Below, piece by piece: positions 20,296 through 29,154 of a DNA stretch of 64,000 nucleotides. Source of the stretch: Parapedobacter soli (GTDB lineage Bacteria; Bacteroidota; Bacteroidia; Sphingobacteriales; Sphingobacteriaceae); NCBI RefSeq assembly GCF_025460835.1, contig NZ_JAMXAY010000008.1, forward strand, positions 50,529 to 114,528. The letters run 5' to 3'. The translations under genes and the position numbers were made by a program. Below the pieces are notes generated by a model. That model was not told the DNA's origin. It searched no databases and saw only the letters and a list, made by a program, of their open reading frames with translations. Each line of letters opens with the position of its first letter. Within the stretch, counting starts at the first letter, position 1.

Positions 20296-20322
20296 TTTTT
20301 ATCTTTTAAACAAACAGGAAGG

Positions 20323-20356
20323 CAAAGCTATCAATTTTTAGGTAAACTGACCCAAA
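20323..20356 (-). promoter_or_regulatory. Promoter of rfbA-gmd
   Basis: On the minus strand TTTG (20353-20356) and TAGCTTTG (20323-20330) are separated by 22 bp, 27 bp before the rfbA start. Confidence 0.5.
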
Positions 20357-20373
20357 AAGACAAAAGATCGCTG

Positions 20374-20892
20374 CTATTGCGCAGCGACCTTGAATGTAAC
20401 GGCGTAATTGCCCCACAACAGGGTAACGGCACCGTCTTTAGCACTTTTTATGGTGAACTGCTCGACCGAAGTACCGGTTTCCACGGGGGTTGCACCAACG
20501 CGTAGTGCATCCTGAGCCTCGTCGTAACGCGTACCCCATTGATCCCACGTTTTATTAAAAATAAACGTAACCTCCTGCTCGCCGAGGATAGAATAAAGGC
20601 TGTATTTACCGGCAGCGAGCGGTTGCCCTTGGATAAGTACATCTTTATCCACCTCGAAAGTGGTTGCTTCATTAGCTCCCGTCCGCCACACTTTCCCGAA
20701 CGGGGCAATATCGACTCCGATCTGGCGGCCCTTTAACGAGGGCTTGCTGTAGTGGATGTCTATCGTAACCCCGTCATCGGTAGTAACGGTCGTACTGTCA
20801 GGCGGACTTGCCCTTTGGCTCTTATCTTGTTGGGCACAGGCGACAGTAGATATCACCAAGACTGCTAGAAAAGATAATAGTGTTGCTCTCAT
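20374..20892 (-). CDS. DUF2911 family exported protein
   Basis: This 172-residue protein starts with a hydrophobic export signal (about residues 1-20, ending VACAQ, possibly a lipoprotein). The remainder carries the DUF2911 pattern: a beta-rich domain with IDIHYSKPSLKGR, FGKVWRTGANEATTF and GKYSLYSI. The family is common in Bacteroidetes and has no established function. The gene is on the same strand as the following lipoprotein gene upstream and could be co-transcribed with it. Confidence 0.85.
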   Translation of the reverse strand: MRATLLSFLAVLVISTVACAQQDKSQRASPPDSTTVTTDDGVTIDIHYSKPSLKGRQIGVDIAPFGKVWRTGANEATTFEVDKDVLIQGQPLAAGKYSLYSILGEQEVTFIFNKTWDQWGTRYDEAQDALRVGATPVETGTSVEQFTIKSAKDGAVTLLWGNYAVTFKVAAQ

Positions 20893-20946
20893 AACTTTTA
20901 TTTTTTGGTTGTAAACTATTGTTCATCAAACGAATTGACAGCTAAA

Positions 20947-21471
20947 TCATTGGAGACGCTCAAAGTTAAATACCAAATAGCCAGCCTGCCCATCTAAGTC
21001 TAAAGGCATCCGCAAAACCAGCTGGTCGGAATCGGCGTACGACAAATCTAACCGATACCCGGCGGTAACATTACTCGGCTTATCACCGGGATAAATTTTC
21101 TTGAACTGGAACGCCGGTTCGCCATTTCCCTTACCAGGGTTGTAAATAGACCAGACAATATTGCGTACGGCCCCAGGTGCACAAAGCGTCCCTTCGGCAT
21201 CAAAAGTGATGCTCCCTTTGCCATTATTAGGCAGATTCCAGATGCTACCGACAAAACATTCTGCTGGAGCCTCTTCGAAAATTGTTTTAACGCTGTATGC
21301 AGTCGGAAAGTTCTCTTTGTCTACCGAGTGTAATACCCATTGGCCCTTCACGCCTTTACGCCAAGAGGCTGCCGTAGGCCCACCGTCTACAGCACCTTGC
21401 TGTGCTGAACAGGAGGTCAATAAAAAAGATACCGAAATCAAGGCCACTAGAAAAAATAACGTTTTATTCAT
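20947..21471 (-). CDS. Lipocalin-like lipoprotein
   Basis: This 174-residue protein begins MNKTLFFLVALISVSFLLTS followed by Cys, a lipoprotein signal with LLTSC as lipobox. The mature part contains GVKGQWVLHSVDKENF and repeated beta strands that resemble lipocalin-like small envelope lipoproteins. Function is unknown. The ATG at 21471 is chosen because it opens the signal peptide; a longer frame from 21519 would add a poorly hydrophobic extension. It sits 54 bp upstream of the DUF2911 gene. Confidence 0.65.
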   Translation of the reverse strand: MNKTLFFLVALISVSFLLTSCSAQQGAVDGGPTAASWRKGVKGQWVLHSVDKENFPTAYSVKTIFEEAPAECFVGSIWNLPNNGKGSITFDAEGTLCAPGAVRNIVWSIYNPGKGNGEPAFQFKKIYPGDKPSNVTAGYRLDLSYADSDQLVLRMPLDLDGQAGYLVFNFERLQ

Positions 21472-21627
21472 GGTATTAAAAACTAACGAACGAATTACAA
21501 AATCAACCTCCACCCACACCTTTTGAAGATGTAAATATAACGCATTCCACTATAAAATGAATTATTTTTATGTGCCATAGGTTATATTCATGTATGTTTG
21601 CTTGCAAAAGACGCGTCACCCATTATT

Positions 21628-21963
21628 ATGGCTATCCATTCCAAAAACCATACCATCAGTCAATTTACCGCCAAATTATTGGTACGGTTATTCATTTTCC
21701 TCCTCCTGTTTGCCTTCGCACCGGTTATCCTCGAACAAGAAACCACACGGACCTATAGCGAAACGTTTGTGTATATCGAAAACAAATGGGCCCTTATTTT
21801 CCCCGGGTTGCTCTTCGTCAGCTTCCTTGCATTACTGATTCTCACCCTACGCTACAAATACCGGAAAACGGACCTCAATTGGATGTTATCATTAAACACA
21901 GCCCTCCTTATTATCTATGTAACGATGCTGTATATACGGCTATACCCGATCATCTTCGGCTAG
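21628..21963 (+). CDS. Small membrane protein, function unknown
   Basis: This 111-residue protein has three predicted transmembrane segments (about residues 18-36, 55-75 and 87-107) separated by short loops. I do not recognise a family. The ATG at 21628 starts just before the first helix; an in-frame ATG at 21598 is an alternative. It precedes the flippase-like gene, but a good -7 box lies between them, so the two may be transcribed separately. Confidence 0.5.
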   Translation: MAIHSKNHTISQFTAKLLVRLFIFLLLFAFAPVILEQETTRTYSETFVYIENKWALIFPGLLFVSFLALLILTLRYKYRKTDLNWMLSLNTALLIIYVTMLYIRLYPIIFG

Positions 21964-21991
21964 CGCATGGTCGATAATCCGGACCTTTTTT

Positions 21992-21999
21992 TACCTTTG
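21992..21999 (+). promoter_or_regulatory. -7 box for the flippase/SDR genes
   Basis: TACCTTTG is a perfect TAnnTTTG match inside a T-rich run, 55 bp before the ATG at 22055. The -33 position is only weakly TTGG-like. Confidence 0.5.
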
Positions 22000-22054
22000 C
22001 CCTTTTACCCACAGTCTTTTTGGGCATACCCCAAATAATGTTGCGATAGTACCC

Positions 22055-23053
22055 ATGACAAAGAAACAAATATGGCGGATTGCGAAGACCATTTTGAAGG
22101 TTTGCATCACGGTGGCTGCGCTATATTGGGTATTCAGTAAAGTGGAAGCCGACTACCACGAACAGGCAATGGCCGACCCCGAGAGGGGGTCGGACGAATA
22201 CCCGGTTAGTTTCTGGGAATTCATCCGGCAAACCATAGCCAGCTCAAGCCCACTTTTCCTATTTCTCGCCTTTGTGGCTTACGGGTGCTCAATCGTGATT
22301 GGCTCTTCGCGTCTCAACGGCTTTTTCAAGGGCGTTGGGCTGGTCCTCTCCGAGCGGTACAATTTCAAGCTTTATCTTTTGGGGTTGTTCTACAATCTCT
22401 TTCTGCCGGGCGGCGTGGGTGGCGATGGTTATAAGATTTATTTCCTGCGCCGGAAGTTCAGCGTTAAAGGGAGGAAGCTGCTATCGGCCGTCTTCTTCGA
22501 CCGGCTGAGTGGGTTGTGGGCATTGTGTTTGATTACTGCCGCGTTGGTGATCTTCATTCCGCGTCTGCAAATCCCAAATGAGGTTCCGATTATTGTGGTC
22601 ATCTTTGGGTCGGTTGCGTATTACGCGGTCATGCGAAAATACTTTCCGGATTATGGCAAGCGTTTTTTCCGTACACACCTTAAAGCACTGGGCACCCAGT
22701 CGATGCAAGTGATGTGCGCCATTTTTTTATTGTATGCACTAGGTTTCGATGGTAAATTTGCTCCCTATTTGCTAATGTTCTTACTCTCCTCACTTGTGGC
22801 GGTGGTGCCGTTTACGGTGGGCGGGCTTGGCGCACGCGAAATGGTATTTGTTTTCGGAGCAAAATATTTCCAGCTCGATACGCACCTCGCTATATTGATC
22901 AGCTTATTGTTTTACCTTACATCAGCTTTGTTAGCGGCATCAGGCGCATATTTTATTTTCAGACCCCAAGGTCTGGGTGAAGATAAACTGCCGAAAGCCA
23001 CAGAGGCAGACTTGGAGCATATTGCCCAAGATGACAACAATGATGATGATTGA
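22055..23053 (+). CDS. LPG synthase-type flippase-like membrane protein
   Basis: This 332-residue polytopic inner-membrane protein has about eight predicted helices and belongs to the UPF0104/lysylphosphatidylglycerol synthase transmembrane family. GLFYNLFLPGGVGGDGYKIYFLRR and PFTVGGLGAREMVF are characteristic family segments. Members lack the MprF transferase domain when short, as here, and are suspected lipid or polyprenyl-linked glycan flippases. A second, divergent member lies at 25746-26792. The next gene, an SDR, starts 16 bp downstream, suggesting co-transcription. Confidence 0.85.
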   Translation: MTKKQIWRIAKTILKVCITVAALYWVFSKVEADYHEQAMADPERGSDEYPVSFWEFIRQTIASSSPLFLFLAFVAYGCSIVIGSSRLNGFFKGVGLVLSERYNFKLYLLGLFYNLFLPGGVGGDGYKIYFLRRKFSVKGRKLLSAVFFDRLSGLWALCLITAALVIFIPRLQIPNEVPIIVVIFGSVAYYAVMRKYFPDYGKRFFRTHLKALGTQSMQVMCAIFLLYALGFDGKFAPYLLMFLLSSLVAVVPFTVGGLGAREMVFVFGAKYFQLDTHLAILISLLFYLTSALLAASGAYFIFRPQGLGEDKLPKATEADLEHIAQDDNNDDD

Positions 23054-23069
23054 ACCGAATATAAAAAGC

Positions 23070-23771
23070 ATGGCAACAATTGTAATTACCGGGGCAAGTA
23101 AAGGGATAGGTTTTGAAACGGCGCTGGCATTAGCCGAGGAGGGCCATCGGGTAGTCGCTGTGGCACGTTCTCAGGCAGGACTGGAAAAACTGCGAGAAGC
23201 GGCCGTCGGGCACGCTTCCAATGCAGCGATACACCCACTTATCTTTGATATCGTACATGGCGACTATCAAAAAGATTTCCTGCCTTTCGCTGAAAAGCTG
23301 GGCCGCGTAGACATACTGATCAACAATGCAGGTTTGCTGATCAACAGCCCGTTTAAAGCCACCTCTATTAATTATTTCTCAGCAATGCTAGAAGGTAATT
23401 TTCTAGGGCATGTCCGCATGATTCAGCACCTGCTCCCACTGATGGCATCAGGGAGCCATATTGTCAATATCGGTAGTATGGGCGGATTCCAAGGCAGTGT
23501 GAAGTTTCCAGGACTTGCAGCCTATTCAGCCAGTAAGGCGGCGCTACACACCCTTACGGAGTGTTTGGCGATGGAGCTGGAAGACCAGAAGATTAGCGTA
23601 AATTGCCTGGCTTTGGGCTCGGCGCAAACAGAAATGCTTAAAAATGCGTTTCCACAATACAAGTCGCCCGTTACCGCACAGGAAATGGGAGGCTATATTG
23701 CCCAATTCGCGCTCAGTGGCCACCGGCTCTTTAACGGAAAGGTATTGCCCGTGGCGATAACAACGCCGTAA
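23070..23771 (+). CDS. SDR-family oxidoreductase
   Basis: This 233-residue classical short-chain dehydrogenase has a TGASKGIGFETALALA nucleotide-binding motif at the N-terminus, NNAG, an active-site Ser in NIGSMGG, and YSASKAALH with the catalytic Tyr and Lys. The substrate is unknown. The ATG at 23070 puts the Rossmann motif at the normal distance from the N-terminus; an in-frame upstream start would overlap the flippase gene. It is the second gene of the short unit. Confidence 0.88.
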   Translation: MATIVITGASKGIGFETALALAEEGHRVVAVARSQAGLEKLREAAVGHASNAAIHPLIFDIVHGDYQKDFLPFAEKLGRVDILINNAGLLINSPFKATSINYFSAMLEGNFLGHVRMIQHLLPLMASGSHIVNIGSMGGFQGSVKFPGLAAYSASKAALHTLTECLAMELEDQKISVNCLALGSAQTEMLKNAFPQYKSPVTAQEMGGYIAQFALSGHRLFNGKVLPVAITTP

Positions 23772-23818
23772 AAGGAGTGAATAGTTTAGCAGGAGGCCCT
23801 ATGCTATTCCTTATCATA

Positions 23819-23850
23819 TTGGCATTGATTACGGATTTTATCTAACTTTG
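23819..23850 (+). promoter_or_regulatory. Promoter of plsC
   Basis: TTGG (23819-23822), a 20-bp spacer, and TAACTTTG (23843-23850) form a complete Bacteroidetes promoter 37 bp before the plsC ATG. Confidence 0.65.
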
Positions 23851-23887
23851 CGGCATTCAATAACGAATACACCAAGGAACATCATAC

Positions 23888-24622
23888 ATGAGAAAATTTG
23901 TCGGGTACATTCTCTCTCCTATTTTTTACCTGCTTTTCGGCATCATCATCACCGTGTTCCACCCCATCCAATGGCTATGCCTGAAACTAGGCGGGTACAA
24001 TGCGCACAAGCGCTGCGTGGATGTCCTCAACCTATGCCTACTTTGCACCTATTACGTATTGGGCAATACAATAACCTTTATCAATCGGCAGCACTTACCG
24101 GTGGACCGCCCTATACTTTTTGTGGCCAATCACCAAAGTATGTACGACATCCCGCCGTTGATTTTCTTCCTGCGCAAACACCACGGCAAATTTATTTCCA
24201 AGATTGAACTGGCAAAAGGGATACCGAGCATATCGTTCAACTTGCGCCATGGTGGCGCGGCCAACATCGACCGTAAGGACCCGAAGCAGTCTATCGCAGA
24301 AATCCTGAAGCTCGCTAATAACATGAAAGCCAGGAACTGGTCTGCCTTTATCTTCCCCGAAGGCACCCGGGCTAAAACAGGCATCATCAAGCCATTTAAT
24401 GTGGGCGGTATCGCTACGATATTGAAAAAGGTGCCACAGGTGCTTGTTGTACCCATCGCTATCAACCACTCCTGGCAAATGGTACGTTACGGGTTCTTCC
24501 CGCTCAACACCTTTACGAGGATGGCGTGGGAAGTTCTTGAACCCATAGAACCGCAGGGCCAGAATGCGGAAGACGTGGTAGCACAAGCCGAAGCCAAAAT
24601 CCGGGCAAAGGTTGAAAAATAG
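23888..24622 (+). CDS. plsC: 1-acyl-sn-glycerol-3-phosphate acyltransferase
   Basis: This 244-residue inner-membrane enzyme adds the second acyl chain in phosphatidic acid synthesis. It shows an N-terminal hydrophobic segment (about 7-30), the acyltransferase motif NHQSMYD (HX4D, about residues 81-87) and FPEGTR (about 156-161). The family also includes acyltransferases for ornithine or other aminolipids, so the exact acceptor is not certain. It has its own promoter and is convergent with the GT2 gene, the stop codons 3 bp apart. Confidence 0.9.
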   Translation: MRKFVGYILSPIFYLLFGIIITVFHPIQWLCLKLGGYNAHKRCVDVLNLCLLCTYYVLGNTITFINRQHLPVDRPILFVANHQSMYDIPPLIFFLRKHHGKFISKIELAKGIPSISFNLRHGGAANIDRKDPKQSIAEILKLANNMKARNWSAFIFPEGTRAKTGIIKPFNVGGIATILKKVPQVLVVPIAINHSWQMVRYGFFPLNTFTRMAWEVLEPIEPQGQNAEDVVAQAEAKIRAKVEK

Positions 24623-24625
24623 GTA

Positions 24626-25765
24626 TCAACTTACCCGGCGTCCCTTCCACTGGTATTTACCCATATTTCCGGCAATACCGATATATACCATGTAAACGAC
24701 ATGCAAGACCGTGAGTATTGGCAGGTATGCCAGTAAATCCAAGCGCTTGGCGAAACGGCATAGTGGGTAAAGAAAGAATGCTTCTACAGCCAGCTTAAGG
24801 GCCACGGCAACCAGAAAAACGCTTCCCAGACCACTATCTCCGGCTAGAACCGATGTGCCAACTCCGGTGAGCAACAGCAGTAGGTTGAATGTCCATATAG
24901 CCACACCCAATGCTACAATCCCTTTATTTTTATAATGGGTACTTTTGGATGCCCATCGTCGACGCTGGTTGATGAATCCGCGCAAGCTCCGTTTCGCGTC
25001 GGTATAGACGATTGCCTGCCTTGATTTGCAGAAGCCTATCCGGTGCGGGTATTCTTGGGCTACCTTATGCAAAAACAGCTCATCATCACCTGATGCAAGA
25101 TGATCGATGCCATTGAATCCCCCCAACTCATGGAATACGTCGCGACGGTAGGCCAGGTTCGCTCCGTTGCAGGTGGATGGATGTTTATTCCCGATACCCG
25201 CCGCACCAAGCCCGATCAGGTATAAAAACTCCAGTGTTTGCAGCTCTTCAAAAAACCCTTTCTGCTCGGAGTATACCACCGGCGAGGAAATCAGTACACA
25301 TTCCGTTTCCTCGGCATAAGCAATCACGGTAGCCAGCCAGTCTTTTCCCATCCGGCAATCGGCATCGGTGGTCACGATGAAATCACCGGACGCCACGTTG
25401 ATTGCCTCTGATATGGCCTTTTTCTTGTAGGAGTTCAACGGCTGGGATTCGTGCAATTCCAAGAGCTGCACGCCTTGTCCCTCAAATGAACGTACAATCG
25501 CCGAAGTATCGTCCGTGGAATGGTCATCTACCACGATTACTTCAAGCAGTTCTTTGGGGAAATCCTGGGCCAATATATCGGAGAGTGTGCGGCCGATGTT
25601 CGCTGCCTCATTACGTGCCGCAATCAGCACGCTCACCTTGGTTTTAGGTATATCCTTCTTGTAAAAAAACGGTAATGCAGACCACCCTGCCCGCATATAA
25701 CATACCAGCACCGCGTATATCCCGGCGAATATGACCAATGCGATACTAACTAGTTGTGTCGCCAA
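24626..25765 (-). CDS. Membrane glycosyltransferase family 2
   Basis: This 379-residue processive-type GT2 has an N-terminal transmembrane helix (about 5-25), a GT-A catalytic domain with VSVLIAARNEAANI, VVDDHSTDDT, the TTDADC DxD motif and the QRRRW motif near residue 265, and C-terminal helices (about 285-370). It probably transfers sugars from nucleotide donors to a lipid or growing chain at the membrane. Its start overlaps the end of the flippase-like gene by 20 bp, indicating translational coupling and a shared pathway, perhaps glycolipid synthesis and export (inference). Confidence 0.87.
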   Translation of the reverse strand: MATQLVSIALVIFAGIYAVLVCYMRAGWSALPFFYKKDIPKTKVSVLIAARNEAANIGRTLSDILAQDFPKELLEVIVVDDHSTDDTSAIVRSFEGQGVQLLELHESQPLNSYKKKAISEAINVASGDFIVTTDADCRMGKDWLATVIAYAEETECVLISSPVVYSEQKGFFEELQTLEFLYLIGLGAAGIGNKHPSTCNGANLAYRRDVFHELGGFNGIDHLASGDDELFLHKVAQEYPHRIGFCKSRQAIVYTDAKRSLRGFINQRRRWASKSTHYKNKGIVALGVAIWTFNLLLLLTGVGTSVLAGDSGLGSVFLVAVALKLAVEAFFLYPLCRFAKRLDLLAYLPILTVLHVVYMVYIGIAGNMGKYQWKGRRVS

Positions 25766-26792
25766 AGAAATTGATTTTTAAAACAAATACCGACCCCAAA
25801 ATGGCTGGCAATATAAGGTTAATAAACCAAATACAGGAAGCGATTGCCATCACCGCTATATCCTGATCGGTTATATGCGCGTACAGGTAACTTGCCGTAA
25901 CACTGCGGACACCGAAATCGAATAAATCGAGTGTGGGCAGTGCTGCTTGCACAAAAAACAGGATAAAAATCAGCAAGAGCATGGGTATAAACTCGATTCC
26001 GGGGATGATAACCAACATCAAGATGCAGTATTGTGAAGTGAAGATAACGAACCGGGCTAGTGAGTTCACGAAGACAATCGCTAATTCCCGGTGGTCATAA
26101 CGGGTAAGGATCTCAAAAAAACGGTGGAATTTCCGTAAGAACCCTATCCGCTGTATCCAGCTATTGATCCACCGCACGTTGAAATAGAGTGTTAAGAAAA
26201 ACCCGGCATAGGTGGCGGCTACAAACCAGATGGCAATTCCCCAGGCCATACCGACATCAAAAAAACGGTTGACAAACCACGCAATGCTGAGTGAACCCGC
26301 CACACTTGTTAGGACAAGTTGGGCCAACGCCCCCACGCCCATGGCCACCACGCCGAAGATGCGCTTGCGTGGCTGGAGGAACATCACCCGCCCACCGTAT
26401 TCACCGATGCGATTCGGTGTGAAAACGGCCCAGGTAAGTCCACAAAACACAGATTGCGTAGCCCGCCATAAGCTTATGCGCTCAATATGGCGGCAGAGGT
26501 ACTGCCATTTCACCACTTCCAGAAACCAGTTGGCAAACATAAGCACCACAACCACCGACAAGGTAATTACCACGGTATGGGTACCAAGGTTCTTCATCAA
26601 CCGTTCGAACTCCTTCAGGTTTTGGTGGTCGTTGAGCTTCTGGTAGAGCACCCAAGCCACCAACACCAAGATGGTCACTTTCAGTGCTACGCCCAGTTTC
26701 TTCTTCGTCTTATTAGTCAAAACCCGAATGATTCTAGCGTGCAATGTTACTAATTTATCCGCTCCATTCCCAATGGAATGATTTATCTCCAA
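25746..26792 (-). CDS. LPG synthase-type flippase-like membrane protein (second copy)
   Basis: This 348-residue polytopic protein of the same broad UPF0104/LPG-synthase family as 22055-23053 has about eight helices. Family segments include VFCGLTWAVFTPNRIGEYGGRV and IPMLLLIFILFF. Here it overlaps the GT2 gene downstream by 20 bp, while the other copy is coupled to an SDR. It likely moves a lipid-linked product made by the GT2. Divergent from ruvC, it shares a 40-bp upstream region with it. Confidence 0.82.
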   Translation of the reverse strand: MEINHSIGNGADKLVTLHARIIRVLTNKTKKKLGVALKVTILVLVAWVLYQKLNDHQNLKEFERLMKNLGTHTVVITLSVVVVLMFANWFLEVVKWQYLCRHIERISLWRATQSVFCGLTWAVFTPNRIGEYGGRVMFLQPRKRIFGVVAMGVGALAQLVLTSVAGSLSIAWFVNRFFDVGMAWGIAIWFVAATYAGFFLTLYFNVRWINSWIQRIGFLRKFHRFFEILTRYDHRELAIVFVNSLARFVIFTSQYCILMLVIIPGIEFIPMLLLIFILFFVQAALPTLDLFDFGVRSVTASYLYAHITDQDIAVMAIASCIWFINLILPAILGSVFVLKINFFGDTTS

Positions 26793-26832
26793 ACGGGCGA
26801 CAAGATGGGCGGAAAAGTCCTAATATTGCAAC

Positions 26833-27399
26833 ATGCAAAAGGCAGCCAAAACAGAGCGGGTTATTTTGGGCATCGATCCAGGCACAACCATTTTGGGTTA
26901 TGGCCTTGTCAAGGAGGTTGGCAAGCAACTATCGCTCATTAATCTTGGTGTCATCAAATTGGATCATCTCAATGACCACGCACTCAAGTTACAGCGAATC
27001 TTCGAAAAAACCAGTGCGTTGATTGAGCAATACCAGCCCGACTGCATGGCGCTGGAGGCACCGTTTTATGGCAAGAACATCCAGGTGATGCTTAAACTTG
27101 GCCGGGCGCAGGGCGTGGCCATGGCTGCGGCACTGCATAAAAACATCCCTATCTTTGAGTACGCTCCCCGGAAGATCAAGCAATCCGTGACCGGCAATGG
27201 GAATGCGGCCAAAGAACAAGTGGCTGCCATGCTCAAAACCTTATTGAATTTTGATGAGACACCGCAGTTCTTAGATGCTACCGACGGGCTGGCGGCGGCG
27301 GTATGCCACGCATTCCAGAACAAACGCACCAGTGGCTCGAAAGGGAGCTACTCTGGGTGGACCGCCTTTGTAAAAGACAACGCCGATCGCCTGAAGTAA
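26833..27399 (+). CDS. ruvC: Crossover junction endodeoxyribonuclease RuvC
   Basis: This is the Holliday junction resolvase acting with RuvAB in recombinational repair. The 188 residues carry the four catalytic acidic residues Asp15 (GIDPGTT), Glu75 (LEAPFY), Asp148 and Asp151 (DATDGLAAAVCH). The N-terminus is a few residues longer than the E. coli protein. ruvA and ruvB are not adjacent. It is convergent with the kinase-like gene, ending 4 bp from it. Confidence 0.95.
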   Translation: MQKAAKTERVILGIDPGTTILGYGLVKEVGKQLSLINLGVIKLDHLNDHALKLQRIFEKTSALIEQYQPDCMALEAPFYGKNIQVMLKLGRAQGVAMAAALHKNIPIFEYAPRKIKQSVTGNGNAAKEQVAAMLKTLLNFDETPQFLDATDGLAAAVCHAFQNKRTSGSKGSYSGWTAFVKDNADRLK

Positions 27400-27403
27400 T
27401 GTA

Positions 27404-28441
27404 TCAAAGCTTCACCTGCCTGATTACATTCTTCACATTCAGCTCGATGATATCGGTCATCGTGCGGCATTTCAGGTACTGGCTATTCTGATAATACTGG
27501 GCATAACCCTCTCTGAGCTGCCTTACGTTTTCTGGGGTAGACAGCTCTTCGGTATTAGATACATCGCGCAATGCGGCGATACGGTGGCGTTCGCTCCGTA
27601 CCCGGTGTACGATCGATGATCGTTCTTCCTGCTGATATTGCAACGCCGTACGGTCTGTGAGGTGCTCCATACACAATTCCACATAAGCCAGGTTGTCTTT
27701 GAAGAACTGGGGTCTGTATACTTTGGGGTTCCCCTCATAAAACTGCTGGTCGAAATCAATGGCACGGATCCGGAACTGGAAATCATCGAAATCAGGGGTA
27801 ATCTGCACAACAAAATTATAGGCGCGCATATCGCCCAGCAACGTGATGATGCACCGCTCGTTGAACTTCACGAATTCCTTTGCAATCCGTTTGGGGTTAT
27901 AATCCGGGGTGTACATCAACGACTTCGTGAACACGTCACCGGGAATACCAACAATATGTTCCTCTACCAGTGTTTGTTCCCCTACTAGATAATTCACTGT
28001 ATTGGGCGATATGATTTGCTCCAACTCCAACCCGTATATCCGCGATGCATCGACCTGTTTTACGTAAAAGTAATCATATACATCATTCAGCCGATTCACG
28101 ATACGTACCCTGAACGGATGTGTATTGCCAAACGCACAATATTCCACTCGGTCGATATATTTATGCTCCACGATACGGGTATTGCCCGATGCCTTCAGCT
28201 CCGCATAAATGATTTTTAGTCCGTTGTATAAGTTTTCTTGGACATGCGGCGGATATACAGGCGTTTCCCACAACGTGTCGCGGCCATTTTTATCCATCAC
28301 GGGCGAACTCTCATAAAAATCGAGGAGATCTTCATAACCGATCGGCATCCGTGCTTCGCGCTCGTAATGGCGCAGGTATTTACGCAATGCCGGGCTAACG
28401 CCATATACAGGCTTCTTACGAGAAATCTTTACGTCTTCCAT
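27404..28441 (-). CDS. Conserved protein with kinase-like motifs
   Basis: This 345-residue soluble protein is of no named family known to me. A kinase-like signature is visible: Lys128 in FYVKQVD, Asp204 and Asn209 in GDMRAYNF (compare the catalytic HxD...N loop) and IDFDQQF at 228-234 (compare the metal-binding DFG/DFD). This order and spacing are as in aminoglycoside-kinase or HipA-type folds, so a phosphotransferase is possible but unproven. The C-terminal part is rich in arginine and glutamine (about 265-315). It stands between ruvC (convergent) and the lrp gene (divergent). Confidence 0.7.
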   Translation of the reverse strand: MEDVKISRKKPVYGVSPALRKYLRHYEREARMPIGYEDLLDFYESSPVMDKNGRDTLWETPVYPPHVQENLYNGLKIIYAELKASGNTRIVEHKYIDRVEYCAFGNTHPFRVRIVNRLNDVYDYFYVKQVDASRIYGLELEQIISPNTVNYLVGEQTLVEEHIVGIPGDVFTKSLMYTPDYNPKRIAKEFVKFNERCIITLLGDMRAYNFVVQITPDFDDFQFRIRAIDFDQQFYEGNPKVYRPQFFKDNLAYVELCMEHLTDRTALQYQQEERSSIVHRVRSERHRIAALRDVSNTEELSTPENVRQLREGYAQYYQNSQYLKCRTMTDIIELNVKNVIRQVKL

Positions 28442-28644
28442 CTTTCCCTAACAACAGGTTGTGTAAGGTAAAGATACGATTTTGCCCGGCTAATAAAAAA
28501 TTGTAATATTTTCATAAATAATCGAATATTAGTGCCTATTTTTGACTAATTAGCAACAAACACCTGTTATAACATTAAATTGAACAATTACCTCACCTCA
28601 TATTAAATATTAGCGACAGACGTATTGAGACAATTACATAAGCT

Positions 28645-29118
28645 ATGGAAAAACGAAATGACAATTATGAGTTAGATAACCTGGACACCCAGATTCTATC
28701 TATTTTAATGAATAACGCATCTATTCCCTATACCGAGATAGCCAAAAAACTTATCGTCTCCGGCGGCACTATCCACGTACGGATGAAAAAGATGGAAGAG
28801 CTTGGTATCATAAGGGGATCTCACCTCATCATCAATCCCCAGAAAATCGGCTTTGACATTACGGCATTCCTTGGAATCTATCTCGAAAAGGGCTCCCAAT
28901 ACAATAATGCTGTGGAGCAATTGAAGCGGGTAAAGGAGGTAGTGGAATTGCATTATTGTACCGGAACGTACAGTATGTTTGCAAAGATTATATGCCGAGA
29001 CACAACCCACCTCCGCAAGGTGCTCAATGAAGACATCCAAGCGGTAAAAGGTATCCAGCGCACGGAAACAATCATTTCGTTGGAAGAAAGCATAAAACGG
29101 CAGATCAGCTTAACCTAG
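28645..29118 (+). CDS. Lrp/AsnC family transcriptional regulator
   Basis: This 157-residue protein has an N-terminal winged HTH (LDTQILSILMNNASIPYTEIA, about residues 12-60) and a C-terminal RAM/AsnC effector domain (about 75-150). Such regulators respond to amino acids. The 203 bp upstream are very AT-rich and include TATTTTTG (28537-28544) as a possible -7 box, with a leader of about 90 nt. It is convergent with the FAD protein gene. The target genes are unknown. Confidence 0.92.
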   Translation: MEKRNDNYELDNLDTQILSILMNNASIPYTEIAKKLIVSGGTIHVRMKKMEELGIIRGSHLIINPQKIGFDITAFLGIYLEKGSQYNNAVEQLKRVKEVVELHYCTGTYSMFAKIICRDTTHLRKVLNEDIQAVKGIQRTETIISLEESIKRQISLT

Positions 29119-29154
29119 GGGTGGTTCCCATTCCTATATTGGTAGTCGACCACA

